Assembly (NCBI GenBank): GCA_031288395.1
Contig: JAITRM010000002.1
Span: 1 to 58,370, forward strand
Reading direction: 5' to 3'
Source: Holosporaceae bacterium
Lineage (GTDB): Bacteria; Pseudomonadota; Alphaproteobacteria; UBA3830
Length of the DNA stretch: 58,370 bases
Part shown: one piece after another, positions 8,341 to 17,476 of the stretch
How positions within the stretch are numbered: the first letter of the stretch is position 1
How the letters are laid out: every line of letters starts with the position of its first letter
Program-made: the position numbers and the translations under genes
The notes under the pieces: generated by a model
Databases searched by the model: none
Seen by the model: the letters and a program-made list of their open reading frames with translations, nothing else
Told to the model about the DNA's origin: nothing

Positions 8341-8883
8341 TTATTCGAACAATACATATTTCCTCCCCTGCATTTTTTTCAACGCCGTCTTTTGTGGAGC
8401 AACAAGAATGCATTCGGCGCTTCTGTCCCACACTTTTAGGTCGTCTTTCGAATTGCCGGCGTAAGCAAACCCATTCTTGCCGAAAATTGTGGTCAGAGCA
8501 ATGGCCTTCGCTTCTGCGCGCAGGTTAACGCGCTCGTCGCTGGCAAAAACTCCATCGAAAATATTCAGAAAATCAGCGATTTCATGGGCATAGCTTTGAT
8601 TGGAGGCTGTGGCAAGGAAAATGCGACGGCCTTTTTTTCTTTCATCAATGATAAAATTCAAAAATTTTTGGTTATAATTCAGCACCGAAGCGTCCAGCCT
8701 TATGTTTTGGGACAGTTTATGTTTCAGATAAGCTCGCCCACGCAAAAACCAATAAAATACCCTAAAGACATGCAGAAAATTATCCCTGACATATCTGTTT
8801 AAGGCTATCGCGGTAACGTCATCCCTCACCAAAGTGCCGTCCAGATCAACGCAGAGCGGTTTTAGACTTGCGAGCGACGTCAC
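8341..8883 (-). CDS. HAD-superfamily phosphatase domain protein
   Basis: A 180-residue haloacid-dehalogenase-like hydrolase. Motif I is DLDGTLVRDD (nucleophile and general-acid Asp), motif II LATAS, and motif IV AGNSKDDL with acidic Mg ligands; the motif III Lys probably lies in the AEAKAIAL region. The sequence most resembles the HAD domain fused to UbiA-family prenyltransferases in many alphaproteobacteria, but here no membrane domain follows, so it is a stand-alone or truncated version. The substrate is unknown. The GTG start overlaps the stop of grpE (GTGA), so it is translationally coupled to that gene. Confidence 0.8.
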   Translation of the reverse strand: MTSLASLKPLCVDLDGTLVRDDVTAIALNRYVRDNFLHVFRVFYWFLRGRAYLKHKLSQNIRLDASVLNYNQKFLNFIIDERKKGRRIFLATASNQSYAHEIADFLNIFDGVFASDERVNLRAEAKAIALTTIFGKNGFAYAGNSKDDLKVWDRSAECILVAPQKTALKKMQGRKYVLFE

Positions 8884-9422
8884 GTCTTGGGAGAAACAAC
8901 GCTGACCATGGCCGGACGCAACAATCTTTCGTTGTGCATATAGCCGGACTGAAAGACATTAATAATTGTTCCGTCTTCGCGGTCCGCGTCGTTCACTTCG
9001 CACATGGCTTGATGATACTGCGGATCGAACCTGTCTCCATCGGTGACTTTTACCCTGGAGATGCCGTGCTTTTTAAAGACCGCGATTAATTCTTTCTCGC
9101 AGAGCAAAATGCCGTCCAACAAAGCCTTAAAATTTGCGTCGGCCTCGACTTTTTCCTTAATTAGCTGCGAATTTTCCAAAACTCTTTCGAAATTATCTTC
9201 AACCACCAGCAAATCTTTTGCAAATTTAGTATTGGAATACTTCAGAGCCTCTTCCATCTCCCTTTCGGCTCTTTTTCTCAAGTTTTCGAGCTCGGCTGCC
9301 TTGCGGAGCAGAGCATCCTTCAAAGTTTTTATCTCTTCTTCCAGTTGAGTTATTTTGTCAATTTCATTCTCAGACTCTGCGACATTTTCTATTGGCTCTG
9401 AATTTTTGTCGTTCTCACTCAT
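8880..9422 (-). CDS. grpE: Nucleotide exchange factor GrpE
   Basis: Co-chaperone that releases ADP from DnaK and acts as a thermosensor. The N-terminal acidic stretch is followed by the long dimerising coiled coil (LEEEIKTLKDALLRKAAELE) and the head-domain signature FAKDLLVVEDNFERVL; the C-terminal beta domain shows YHQAMCEVNDADREDGT and FQSGYMHNERLLRPAMV. ATG 9422 is preferred because a TGGAG site lies 6 nt upstream; an in-frame TTG at 9434 would add four residues. The product is about 180 residues, normal for the family. Position downstream of rbfA and coupling to the HAD gene by a 4-base overlap suggest one transcript. Confidence 0.95.
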   Translation of the reverse strand: MSENDKNSEPIENVAESENEIDKITQLEEEIKTLKDALLRKAAELENLRKRAEREMEEALKYSNTKFAKDLLVVEDNFERVLENSQLIKEKVEADANFKALLDGILLCEKELIAVFKKHGISRVKVTDGDRFDPQYHQAMCEVNDADREDGTIINVFQSGYMHNERLLRPAMVSVVSPKT

Positions 9423-9495
9423 ATGCAACTCCAATAAACACTAGCTAATATGTCGGGAAGGTTAGCGCTCATCGTATACGGAAACTCACTCTCTT

Positions 9496-9861
9496 TCAAT
9501 AGCGATCGGGGATTTTCTTTAATAGAGATTCGATCTTTTCAGCGCGTTCCCACGTATCGTCAATGAAGAGTTCGATATCCGGAATAAACTTCAGGCGAAG
9601 ACGTTCTCCAAGACAGCGTTTTAGCTTAGATATGTTGCGCTTTAGGAAAGCGAGACTTCTCTCGTTGCTAACGTCGCTGGACAATGAAACGAGGTAAACC
9701 TTCGCGAATTGCAGACACGGACTGACGCTTACGTTGGTGATGGATATGAGCGATGTTTTTGCGTCAAAATCAGCGATTGGATTGCGAAGAAGGTACTCGG
9801 ACAATACGCGCCTTACCTCGGACGCAACCATATTTTGTCTTGTACTTTTCTTTTCCTGCAT
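9496..9861 (-). CDS. rbfA: 30S ribosome-binding factor RbfA
   Basis: Assembly factor that binds the small subunit and helps 16S rRNA 5'-end maturation, important in the cold. The 121-residue protein shows the single KH-type domain: VASEVRRVLSEYLLRNPIADF, ITNVSVSPCLQFAKVYLVSL, the run of basic residues LKRNISKLKRCLGERLRLKFIP and DIELFIDDTWERA. Only 5 bp separate it from infB, the canonical nusA-infB-rbfA order, and it is followed by grpE after about 70 bp. truB and rpsO, which often follow rbfA, are absent here. Confidence 0.95.
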   Translation of the reverse strand: MQEKKSTRQNMVASEVRRVLSEYLLRNPIADFDAKTSLISITNVSVSPCLQFAKVYLVSLSSDVSNERSLAFLKRNISKLKRCLGERLRLKFIPDIELFIDDTWERAEKIESLLKKIPDRY

Positions 9862-9866
9862 GCAAT

Positions 9867-12317
9867 CTACAGTTGCCGAGCAACTTCCTCCAATTCGAAA
9901 CCCTCTATGATATCATTGACATGAATATCGTTGTAATTCTCCAGCGTGATGCCGCACTCGAAGTTCTCTCGGACTTCTTTTACGTCGTCCTTGTGCCTTC
10001 TTATGGATTTCACATTCCCCGAATAAACCACAACGCCGTCCCGCATCAGTCTCGCCTTCGTTCCTCGTTTCATAACTCCAGATGTTACCATACAACCGGC
10101 GATTCTGCCTAGCTTGGAAACGTCAAATATTTTTCTCACTTCTGCACTTCCAAGGATGTTTTCTTTAACGTCCGGCGTTAGTAGACCTGACAGCAGAGCC
10201 TTTACATCGTCTATTAAATCGTAAATGACGGAATAATATTTTATCTGGATTCCATCTCGAGAAATTTGATCGCGGGCCTGCATATTGGCACGAACGTTGA
10301 AGCACAAAATCAACGCTTGGGATGCGCGCGCCAGCACGGCGTCGCTTTCCGTGACCTCTCCAATTCCGGAATGTAGAATTTTAACGGCGACTTCCTCAGT
10401 CGACAACTTTTTCAAGCTGGAACAAATGGCTTCGGCCGATCCCTGCACGTCCGCCTTAACAATTACGGCGAGAGACTGTAGCTTCTCATCTGCCTCAAAC
10501 TTAGAAAACAACTGATTCGCCGTTCCAGATGACGAAATTACCAGCGTCTGCTCTCGTTTTTTTCTTTCTCTGTAATTGGAAATCTCGCGGGCCTTGCCTT
10601 CGTCTTCCACAACTATAAAATCGTCTCCCGGGACTGCAGATCCATTGAATCCTATTATCTCTCCCGGCATGCCGGGCGTTAACTCCTTTATGGTTTCCCT
10701 GAGGTCCGTGCGGATTGCCCTTACTCGTCCATAGACTATTCCGGAAACAAAAATATCTCCGACCCTCAGCGTTCCTTTCTTGATTAAAGCCGTTGCCACC
10801 GGCCCCAGTCCCTTCTCCACTCTGGATTCTACGACGATGCCTTCGGCCGCCCTGTGGGGATTGGCCTTTAGGTCCAAAATTTCCGCCTGCAGCAGGATGG
10901 ATTCTTCTAACTTCTCCAGATTTAACCCAGTTTTGGCAGAAATTTCAACGTCGATAACGTCTCCGCCGTAGGCTTCCACCACAACTTCGTGCGTCAGCAG
11001 CTCCTTTCGAACGCGATCGGGGTTTGCGCCCTGTTTGTCGATTTTATTTATGGCGACAACAATCGGAACTTTGGCCGCTTTTGCGTGATTAACAGCTTCG
11101 ATGGTCTGATCTTTGACTCCGTCGTCGGCGGCAACCACCAGGACGACCACGTCGGTAACATTTGCGCCTCTGGATCTCATCTCCGTAAAGGCGGCGTGTC
11201 CCGGAGTATCGATGAATGTAATGCGACGGCCGTCCCGCATACTGACCCGATAGGCCCCTATGCTCTGGGTGATGCCTCCAGCTTCTTTCAGGGCAACGTC
11301 CGTCTTTCTCAAAGCGTCCAGCAGAGAAGTTTTTCCATGATCCACGTGCCCCATGATGGTAACCACCGGTGGACGAAACTGCAAATCTTCGCTGGAGTCT
11401 TCTTTCCAGAGTCCAATTTCCACGTCGCTGTCACTTATCCTCTTGACATTGTGACCGAACTCCAGGATTACCAGCTCCGCGGTGTCGGCGTCGATAATTT
11501 GATTTGCCGTGGCCATAAGTCCCATCTTCATCAGTGTCTTGATGACGTCGCTGGCGCGAATGGCCATTCGGCTAGACAATTCTTGAACGCTGATAACTTC
11601 CGGCAGAATAACTTCTTTTATGACCCTTATTTCATCCGGATTTTTAGTAGCAAATTTATTTTTCTGTTTTGCTCTTCTGATGGAAGACAGCGACCGTGTT
11701 CTCCTGCCATGATCTTCATCCAGCGCGTTATATATGGATATCCTTCCAGAACCAGCCACGTAGCGTCCTTTTAGCTCTTTTATATCCTTTTTTACGTCGG
11801 GAGCCTTTTTTGAATTTGTGGATTTGCGCGAGGGATCTTCCTCATCCGTAAAATCTGGCCCCTTTGAATGCTTGAAGGTTTTATGGCGCGATATTTTTTG
11901 ATGAGGGCTGCCGCTATTGGTTTCCTGTTTCTTCGGAGAAGCATTTTCGGATTCCTGTTGATCTGAAGTTTCGGCCGATTGCGGTTGAGCCGCATCCTGC
12001 TCATTTTCTGCGTTTTTAGCTCGAAGTAATTCCTGCTCTTTACTCTCTTTAATGGCCTCTTTTACAACTTTTAGTCGTGTTTCCAGCTCTTCATTGGTCA
12101 AATTTTTGCCATTCTGGAACCCAGAAAGCGATGGAAACTTAGCCGCCGCTCCGGCGCCCGCGCCCGCAAACGATCTCTTTTTTTTTACCTCAACGGCAAC
12201 GACTTTGGACTTTCCATGGGAGAAGCTTTGCTTCACTCTTCCGCTAAAAACGGAGACGGGCTTCACGTCCACAGTTGAGCCGGATAAGCTCAGAGTGCTT
12301 TTCTTTCGTTCTTCCAT
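9867..12317 (-). CDS. infB: Translation initiation factor IF-2
   Basis: GTPase that brings fMet-tRNA to the 30S P site and promotes subunit joining. The 816-residue protein has the IF2 N-terminal segment (SGSTVDVKPVSVFSGRVKQSFSHG within the first 40 residues, a lineage-typical opening), a charged low-complexity linker rich in Lys/Ser/Glu, the IF2N-like region (ISVQELSSRMAIRASDVIKTLM), then the GTPase domain around residue 320 with GHVDHGKTSLLDALR, DTPGHAAFTEMRSRGA and NKIDK, followed by domains II-IV ending in the fMet-tRNA binding module. ATG 12317 has GAGGAAA upstream. It lies 23 bp downstream of nusA; the small gene ylxR often found between them is missing. Confidence 0.98.
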   Translation of the reverse strand: MEERKKSTLSLSGSTVDVKPVSVFSGRVKQSFSHGKSKVVAVEVKKKRSFAGAGAGAAAKFPSLSGFQNGKNLTNEELETRLKVVKEAIKESKEQELLRAKNAENEQDAAQPQSAETSDQQESENASPKKQETNSGSPHQKISRHKTFKHSKGPDFTDEEDPSRKSTNSKKAPDVKKDIKELKGRYVAGSGRISIYNALDEDHGRRTRSLSSIRRAKQKNKFATKNPDEIRVIKEVILPEVISVQELSSRMAIRASDVIKTLMKMGLMATANQIIDADTAELVILEFGHNVKRISDSDVEIGLWKEDSSEDLQFRPPVVTIMGHVDHGKTSLLDALRKTDVALKEAGGITQSIGAYRVSMRDGRRITFIDTPGHAAFTEMRSRGANVTDVVVLVVAADDGVKDQTIEAVNHAKAAKVPIVVAINKIDKQGANPDRVRKELLTHEVVVEAYGGDVIDVEISAKTGLNLEKLEESILLQAEILDLKANPHRAAEGIVVESRVEKGLGPVATALIKKGTLRVGDIFVSGIVYGRVRAIRTDLRETIKELTPGMPGEIIGFNGSAVPGDDFIVVEDEGKAREISNYRERKKREQTLVISSSGTANQLFSKFEADEKLQSLAVIVKADVQGSAEAICSSLKKLSTEEVAVKILHSGIGEVTESDAVLARASQALILCFNVRANMQARDQISRDGIQIKYYSVIYDLIDDVKALLSGLLTPDVKENILGSAEVRKIFDVSKLGRIAGCMVTSGVMKRGTKARLMRDGVVVYSGNVKSIRRHKDDVKEVRENFECGITLENYNDIHVNDIIEGFELEEVARQL

Positions 12318-12340
12318 ATAAATTTCCTCGCCGCCATCAA

Positions 12341-13849
12341 CTAGCTAAACCAATGCTCTCTAGATTTCATAATTATATCGTTGGCGAAACTTTCCTTCAG
12401 ATTTGGCAATATTTCCATTAGCTCGCCGGAACTAAGGTCCGCCAAATCATCCAGCTTTTTAATGTCGTGCTGAGCCAAAGTCAGCAACGCTTCGTTGGAA
12501 AATACCCCAAATTCCATAATTTTGGGATCGATTTCCATCTCATTTAGCTTAGTTAAAACTTCTTTTTCCTTGCCGACCATATAGTTTTTAGCCCGCGAAA
12601 TTAGCTCTTCGGCAACGGTTTCATCGAATCCCTTGATAGAGGCCAGCTCCTCTTTGGATGTGTCCGCCAATTCTTCAACGCTGGCGAATCCTTCCGTAAC
12701 AAGCAGGTAGGCGATGACCTCGTCGCAATCCAACATGTCCATAAACATTTTAGACTGAGCGTGATACTCCTGATTGCTCTTCTCAAGCGCTTCCGTTTCT
12801 GAAACGACCGTGACATTCCACCCTATGAGCTGCGACGCCAACCGAACGTTCTGCCCTCTTCTGCCTATGGCAAGACTTAGCTGATTGTCCGGAGCTAAAA
12901 CCTCAAATTTCCTATTTTCTTCATCCACTATAACCTTGGAAATCTCTGCTGGAGCGAGCGCATTAACGGCAAAGGTAACCGAATCGTCCGACCAGAGGAT
13001 GATGTCTATCTTTTCCCCCTGCAATTCCTGAATTATCGCCTGAACTCTACTGCCGCGGACGCCAACGCAGGCGCCAATGGGATCTATGCCGGTATCGGCG
13101 GAGTAGACGGCCATTTTCGCTCTACTTCCAGGATCTCGAGCGACTGCTTTTATCTCTATTACTCCATCGTAGATCTCCGGCACCTCCTGCATGAACAATT
13201 TTTCGACAAATTTTGGATGAGTGCGGGACAAAAACACCTGCGGCCCTTTAGTTTCCCTGGAAACGTCCACTATGTAGGCGCGAACTCTATCTCCAACCCT
13301 GAAATTCTCCCTCGGGATCAATTGATCTCTCTTTATAATCGCCTCTGTTCCGCCTATGTCCAGAGTTACGGAACTAAACTCAGACCGTTTTACGACTCCG
13401 CTTATTATCTCGCCGGTCTTGTTCTTAAATTCCTCAAATTGTTTTTCTCGCTCAGCCTCTCGGATTCTTTGGGTGATGGTTTGGCGTCCCACCTGGGCCG
13501 CAACTCGACCGAAATCCAATGGTGGTAATTTTGTGGTAAAAACTTGATCTGCTTTTGCATCCGGATCCATTCTCATGGCCTCTTCAACCGAAATTTCTGT
13601 TGTTTCGTTTTCCACAACGTCTTTTACGGTGATGCACTTCAGAATCGACACTTCGCCGGTTTTTCTGTCTATGACTACTCGTATATCATGCTCGTTGCCG
13701 TATTTCGATCTGGCAGCCTTCTGAATAGCGCTTTCCATGGCCTCAAGAATTTTCTCTCTTTCTAGACCCTTTTCCCGAGCAACGGCGTCCGAAACCTGCA
13801 ATAATTCCGGTCCATAAAAACGAGAATCAGTCCATAAAGCCGTCGACAT
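12341..13849 (-). CDS. nusA: Transcription termination/antitermination protein NusA
   Basis: RNA polymerase-associated factor that influences pausing, termination and antitermination. The N-terminal polymerase-binding domain (ALWTDSRFYGPELLQVSDAVAREKG, then RKTGEVSI) is followed by an S1 domain (GEIISGVVKRSEFSSVTLDIGGTEAII), KH1 and KH2 domains (DPIGACVGVRGSRVQAIIQEL and LAIGRRGQNVRLASQLIGW), and the C-terminal acidic helix-hairpin repeats ending in DLSSGELMEILPNL. The length of 502 residues suits the alphaproteobacterial form with two C-terminal repeats. It is 17 bp downstream of rimP and 23 bp upstream of infB, so it belongs to the rimP-nusA-infB-rbfA operon. Confidence 0.98.
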   Translation of the reverse strand: MSTALWTDSRFYGPELLQVSDAVAREKGLEREKILEAMESAIQKAARSKYGNEHDIRVVIDRKTGEVSILKCITVKDVVENETTEISVEEAMRMDPDAKADQVFTTKLPPLDFGRVAAQVGRQTITQRIREAEREKQFEEFKNKTGEIISGVVKRSEFSSVTLDIGGTEAIIKRDQLIPRENFRVGDRVRAYIVDVSRETKGPQVFLSRTHPKFVEKLFMQEVPEIYDGVIEIKAVARDPGSRAKMAVYSADTGIDPIGACVGVRGSRVQAIIQELQGEKIDIILWSDDSVTFAVNALAPAEISKVIVDEENRKFEVLAPDNQLSLAIGRRGQNVRLASQLIGWNVTVVSETEALEKSNQEYHAQSKMFMDMLDCDEVIAYLLVTEGFASVEELADTSKEELASIKGFDETVAEELISRAKNYMVGKEKEVLTKLNEMEIDPKIMEFGVFSNEALLTLAQHDIKKLDDLADLSSGELMEILPNLKESFANDIIMKSREHWFS

Positions 13850-13866
13850 TTCCCTCTGTCCTTTTC

Positions 13867-14358
13867 CTAAAAAACCCTCTTTACACTCGCCCTTTTAATG
13901 TTTTTATATGGCACTTCAAGCTCGGGTCCAGTATCGCACTCTTCTTTCAAATAGACAACAGCGTCATGCGAATTTTGCGCCACTCTCGTGAGTTTACCGG
14001 AGAATTTGCGCCGTCCATTCGTTTTGACATAAAGCTCAAGCGTCACGTCTCTGCCGCAAAAACGCTCAAAGTCACTAATTTTCGTGAGGGGGCGGCGCTC
14101 GCCCGGAGAACCAACCTCCAGATTGTAGCTGCCATTGATAAAATTTTCAACGTCCAAAATTACGGAAACTAGATTGTTCGCCCTGACACAGTCGTCCATC
14201 GACACCGGCGCGCCATCCAGGCGCTCTATATCAATGCCCACAACCGGACGCGCACCGCCGACTACGCGGACCGCCACAGGCTCGTAACCACTGGCCATCA
14301 GCGACGCTCCCACCGCGGCGATAATTTTTTCATCCAATTTCAAAGGAACACCGCCCAA
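13867..14358 (-). CDS. rimP: Ribosome maturation factor RimP
   Basis: Needed for maturation of the 30S subunit, acting with S12 incorporation. The 163-residue product carries the RimP N-terminal alpha/beta domain with VVGIDIERLDGAPVSMDDC and the hallmark YNLEVGSPGERRPL, followed by a C-terminal SH3-like barrel (VTLELYVKTNGRRKFSGKL to EVPYKNIKRASVKRVF). It is the first gene of the rimP-nusA-infB-rbfA-grpE-HAD transcript. The 35-bp gap to the Bax-inhibitor gene downstream of its start may hold the operon promoter or may place that gene in the same transcript; no consensus promoter stood out. Confidence 0.95.
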   Translation of the reverse strand: MGGVPLKLDEKIIAAVGASLMASGYEPVAVRVVGGARPVVGIDIERLDGAPVSMDDCVRANNLVSVILDVENFINGSYNLEVGSPGERRPLTKISDFERFCGRDVTLELYVKTNGRRKFSGKLTRVAQNSHDAVVYLKEECDTGPELEVPYKNIKRASVKRVF

Positions 14359-14393
14359 ATCGCAACAGTAGCGTCGAAAATACGCTCTGGAAA

Positions 14394-15104
14394 CTAGTTT
14401 CTGCGCACTCCGAGGAACCTCAGCGCATAGAGGAACAGATTGATGAAATCCAGATACAATTGCAGCGCGCCGAAAACAGCTTTTTTCTCGCTGGCGTCGG
14501 CAGTATCCGAATCAAAGTAATAGCTCTTTATCCTTTGGGTGTCGTAGGCGGTCAATCCGGTGAAGATAATCACTCCGATGATTGACATAACGAGCTCCGC
14601 AACCGAGTTGCGCACGAATATGTTCACGATGCTGGCAATGATCACTCCAATCAGCCCCATCATTAGAAAGGAGCCAATGCTAGTCAGATCCTTTTCGGTC
14701 ACATAGCCGTAGATCACCATCGACAGGAACATGGAAGAAGTTACAAAAAAGGCATAGGCAATACTTGCGCTGGAGTAAACCATGAAAATAGACGACAGAG
14801 AGATTCCAAGACAGGTGGCAAAGGCAATAAACAGCCATCTGGCCTTTTCGGCAGACATGCTGGCTATCCTCACGGTCAGGTATATTGATATTCCGAACGG
14901 CACCAGAAACATTATCCAAGAAATGGCCGGAGATGAAAAAAGCATCAGCATAAACGTCACGGAATTGCTGAGCGTATAGGCGACCACAGCCGTCAACGCC
15001 AGCCCAACCGACATATAGGAGAAAACACTCAACATATATTTGCGCAATCCGGCGTCCAGAACGCCGACCGCTTCCTTATAGAGCGACGTAGCTTTGTTCT
15101 TCAT
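14394..15104 (-). CDS. Bax inhibitor-1/YccA family membrane protein
   Basis: An inner-membrane protein of 236 residues with seven hydrophobic segments. Family marks are the N-terminal KYMLSVFSYMSVGLALTAVVAY segment and the C-terminal GLTAYDTQRIK with the acidic residues of the proposed di-Asp pH-sensing leak channel, ending LYLDFINLFLYALRFLG. Bacterial members (YccA/YbhL/BsYetJ) are implicated in Ca2+ leak or in modulating FtsH protease; which applies here cannot be told. ATG 15104 has GGAGG 5 nt upstream, so the longer frame starting at 15137 is rejected. It is divergent from xerC and directly upstream of rimP. Confidence 0.92.
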   Translation of the reverse strand: MKNKATSLYKEAVGVLDAGLRKYMLSVFSYMSVGLALTAVVAYTLSNSVTFMLMLFSSPAISWIMFLVPFGISIYLTVRIASMSAEKARWLFIAFATCLGISLSSIFMVYSSASIAYAFFVTSSMFLSMVIYGYVTEKDLTSIGSFLMMGLIGVIIASIVNIFVRNSVAELVMSIIGVIIFTGLTAYDTQRIKSYYFDSDTADASEKKAVFGALQLYLDFINLFLYALRFLGVRRN

Positions 15105-15265
15105 AGAAACCTCCACTATTGCGGAAGATTCTATCAAATTTTGCTGCTATTATCAAGTGTTTTCTTACAGATTTATACTTCATATGGATTTGTTCTGCTT
15201 TCAAACTAAGCTAGTATGGCGGATATGTCTTTCCGGCAGTTATTCATTTTGGGAGAAAGCAAGAT

Positions 15266-16168
15266 TTGGTTTTAGAGGACATGATCCAAGGTTGGCTGCA
15301 GGAACTGGCGATGCAAAAACGCTATTCCCATCACACGGTAACGTCCTACAGAGGGGATTTGCTTTCTTTCCAAAAATTCCTTGAGGAGCATTTGGGGGAA
15401 GCAATTTCCACGGAGACTTTCGGAAATTTGAGAATTTCGGATTTTCGCGCCTGGTTTTCATCACGCATCAGCAATGGATTGGCGGCGCGCTCCAATGTCA
15501 GAGCGTTATCGTCAATAAAATCGTTTTTTAGGTACTTGGCTAGGCGTAATCTTGTGGACCTCAAGGTCATTTATTCCGTCAGAAGGCCAAAGTTGGCGCG
15601 GCTATTGCCGAAGCCAGTGGAAGAAAAGACGCTCCTCAACTTTTTGAATCAGGATTCTTTCTTTGATAGCGACAGGGAATGGGTAACCCAGCGAGATCGC
15701 GCCCTTTATAGCCTATTATACTGCACCGGCTTGAGAATCAACGAGGCTTTGAGCATAAAAACGCGGGAGATTGCGCCGGAAATGAAAATACGAACAAAAG
15801 GACAGAAGGAACGGATCATAATACTGCTGCCATTGGTTTTGGATAGGATAGAACGGTACGTTGACAGTTGCCCGCACAATCTTCGGGAAGGTTTTTTGTT
15901 TGTGGGAGTTAGGGGGAAGAGGCTCCATGCTTCCTCCGTGGATAATCGATTGCAGAAATTGAGGCTAATTTACAATTTGCCAGATCATGCCAGCGCCCAC
16001 TCGTTTCGGCACAGCTTCGCCACTCACCTTTTGCAAAACGGAGCCGATCTGCGATCCGTACAGGAGCTTTTGGGGCATGAGTCACTATCAAGCACGCAAA
16101 TATACACGGACATAGACGATGGCAGTCTACTGAAGACATACGAGAAAGCCCACCCACTGGAGAGGTAG
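15266..16168 (+). CDS. xerC: Tyrosine recombinase XerC-like
   Basis: Site-specific recombinase, expected to resolve chromosome dimers at dif with XerD and FtsK. The 300-residue protein has the N-terminal SAM-like core-binding domain (SHHTVTSYRGDLLSFQKFLE) and the catalytic domain with a full set of catalytic residues: R157 (GLRINEAL), K178 (TKGQKER), H245-x-x-R248 (HSFRH), H271 (LLGHESL) and nucleophile Y280. The C-terminal YEKAHP resembles alphaproteobacterial XerC. The start is TTG at 15266 with GGGAG about 10 nt upstream; ATG 15281 is an alternative with a poorly spaced GAGG. The first M16 gene begins 3 bp after its stop. Full catalytic set and housekeeping context argue against a phage integrase. 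Confidence 0.9.
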   Translation: MVLEDMIQGWLQELAMQKRYSHHTVTSYRGDLLSFQKFLEEHLGEAISTETFGNLRISDFRAWFSSRISNGLAARSNVRALSSIKSFFRYLARRNLVDLKVIYSVRRPKLARLLPKPVEEKTLLNFLNQDSFFDSDREWVTQRDRALYSLLYCTGLRINEALSIKTREIAPEMKIRTKGQKERIIILLPLVLDRIERYVDSCPHNLREGFLFVGVRGKRLHASSVDNRLQKLRLIYNLPDHASAHSFRHSFATHLLQNGADLRSVQELLGHESLSSTQIYTDIDDGSLLKTYEKAHPLER

Positions 16169-16171
16169 ATA

Positions 16172-17476
16172 TTGAAAAAAATTGTGCTACTGCTGATGTT
16201 CCTGACGCCGATTCTTCAGGCAAAATTCGACGCCTGTGAATTTAGCTTAAGAAACGGACTGCGAGTCGTTTGCATCAGGAAAAAAAACTCTCCCATAGCG
16301 CTGTTCTCAATCTGGTACAGATGCGGTTCGAAATGCGACGCCGTTTCCAAAACCGGCGTGGCCCATTATTTGGAGCACATGGCCATTGCCTCCAATCGGC
16401 AGTCGCGTGATTTCCTGGAGGGCATGGGAGCGGAATACAACGCCTTTACGTCAATCAATTTGATCTGTTTTCATGAAATTGTTCTCCAGGAGAATCTAGA
16501 ACGCGTATTTGAATACGAGGCCGAGCGTATGGAATCGCCCCGCATTGACGATAAAGAGTTTCTGAGCGAAAAGGGAGCCATCCTGGAGGAAAGGAATCAA
16601 CGCGTTGACAACGATCCAGATGGGGCGCGGCATGAAGTTCTACTCTCCAACATATTCAATCGGAAAGTGGGCGGAGCAGCGCTCATTGGCTGGAAACATG
16701 AAATAGAATCCATCCAAAAGCAGGATTTGCACGAGTTTCATCAAAAATGGTTTGCCCCCAATAATGCAATCCTGGTGATCGTCGGAGATTTTAATCTGGA
16801 TCACATAAAAAATCTGTCGGAAAAGTGCTTTGGGGTCAAAAAAGCGAAAAAAATTCCAAACGAAAGGACAGAAATTCACGGTTTTCCGTGCCTGAAGGAG
16901 GTAAGCTACAGCTCCCACAAAAATGGGCTTTCTTCCTCAGTCGAATACGTGTACGACGTTCCGTTTTCTTCCAGAAAAAAATTCCGCAAGTCGTTGGCTT
17001 TAAATATGGCGCTTAAAATTCTCAGTCAGCCGGCGTTTTTCATAAAAAAAACGCTGCAGCATGTTTTAAACAAAGCGAACGACGTGACTTTTTCCTATAC
17101 AAAGGGGATTTTGCAGCGCGATATCGTAACCGTGAGCATATCCTGCGCCTCTCCGGATAGCCTTGCCGATTCTCTGAAAGTCTGGAAATATTTGAAAAGC
17201 AAATTGCTAACGCTGGGGGTGTCCGATGGCGATCTGGAAACCGCCAAGCGAAAGGAGAAACTCGCTCTGGCCTATCAAAAGGATGATATCGAACACATGG
17301 CAAATCGTTTTGGTTGGCTCTTGGCCTGCGGATATTCGCTGAATGATATTCAAACATCCGACGAAATTATTTCTTCCATCACAACGGCGGAGTGCAATCA
17401 GGTTCTCCGGGAAGTTTTTTTGCCCATCCAAATGGCTGAACTGCGAACGATTCCAAAGGGCTACGACCGTGATTAG
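16172..17476 (+). CDS. M16 family zinc metallopeptidase, catalytically intact
   Basis: Periplasmic M16-type (pitrilysin/processing-peptidase-like) protease with a signal peptide (residues 1-17, cleaving near LQA-KF). The inverted zinc motif is intact: H65-Y-L-E68-H69, with E139 or E140 in GAILEERNQR as third ligand. The two M16 alpha/beta domains follow, with the canonical FAPNNAILVIVGDF strand. The length of 434 residues is normal for the short bacterial form. The start is a TTG at 16172, and its ribosome-binding site (GGAGAGG) lies within the end of xerC. It overlaps the next M16-like gene by 8 bp, which fits the known pairing of an active and an inactive M16 subunit in one heterodimer. Confidence 0.92.
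   Translation: MKKIVLLLMFLTPILQAKFDACEFSLRNGLRVVCIRKKNSPIALFSIWYRCGSKCDAVSKTGVAHYLEHMAIASNRQSRDFLEGMGAEYNAFTSINLICFHEIVLQENLERVFEYEAERMESPRIDDKEFLSEKGAILEERNQRVDNDPDGARHEVLLSNIFNRKVGGAALIGWKHEIESIQKQDLHEFHQKWFAPNNAILVIVGDFNLDHIKNLSEKCFGVKKAKKIPNERTEIHGFPCLKEVSYSSHKNGLSSSVEYVYDVPFSSRKKFRKSLALNMALKILSQPAFFIKKTLQHVLNKANDVTFSYTKGILQRDIVTVSISCASPDSLADSLKVWKYLKSKLLTLGVSDGDLETAKRKEKLALAYQKDDIEHMANRFGWLLACGYSLNDIQTSDEIISSITTAECNQVLREVFLPIQMAELRTIPKGYDRD

Noticed and set aside
10989-11774. 261-residue frame opposite infB
   Set aside because: Antisense shadow of the conserved IF-2 GTPase domain, with no start signals.
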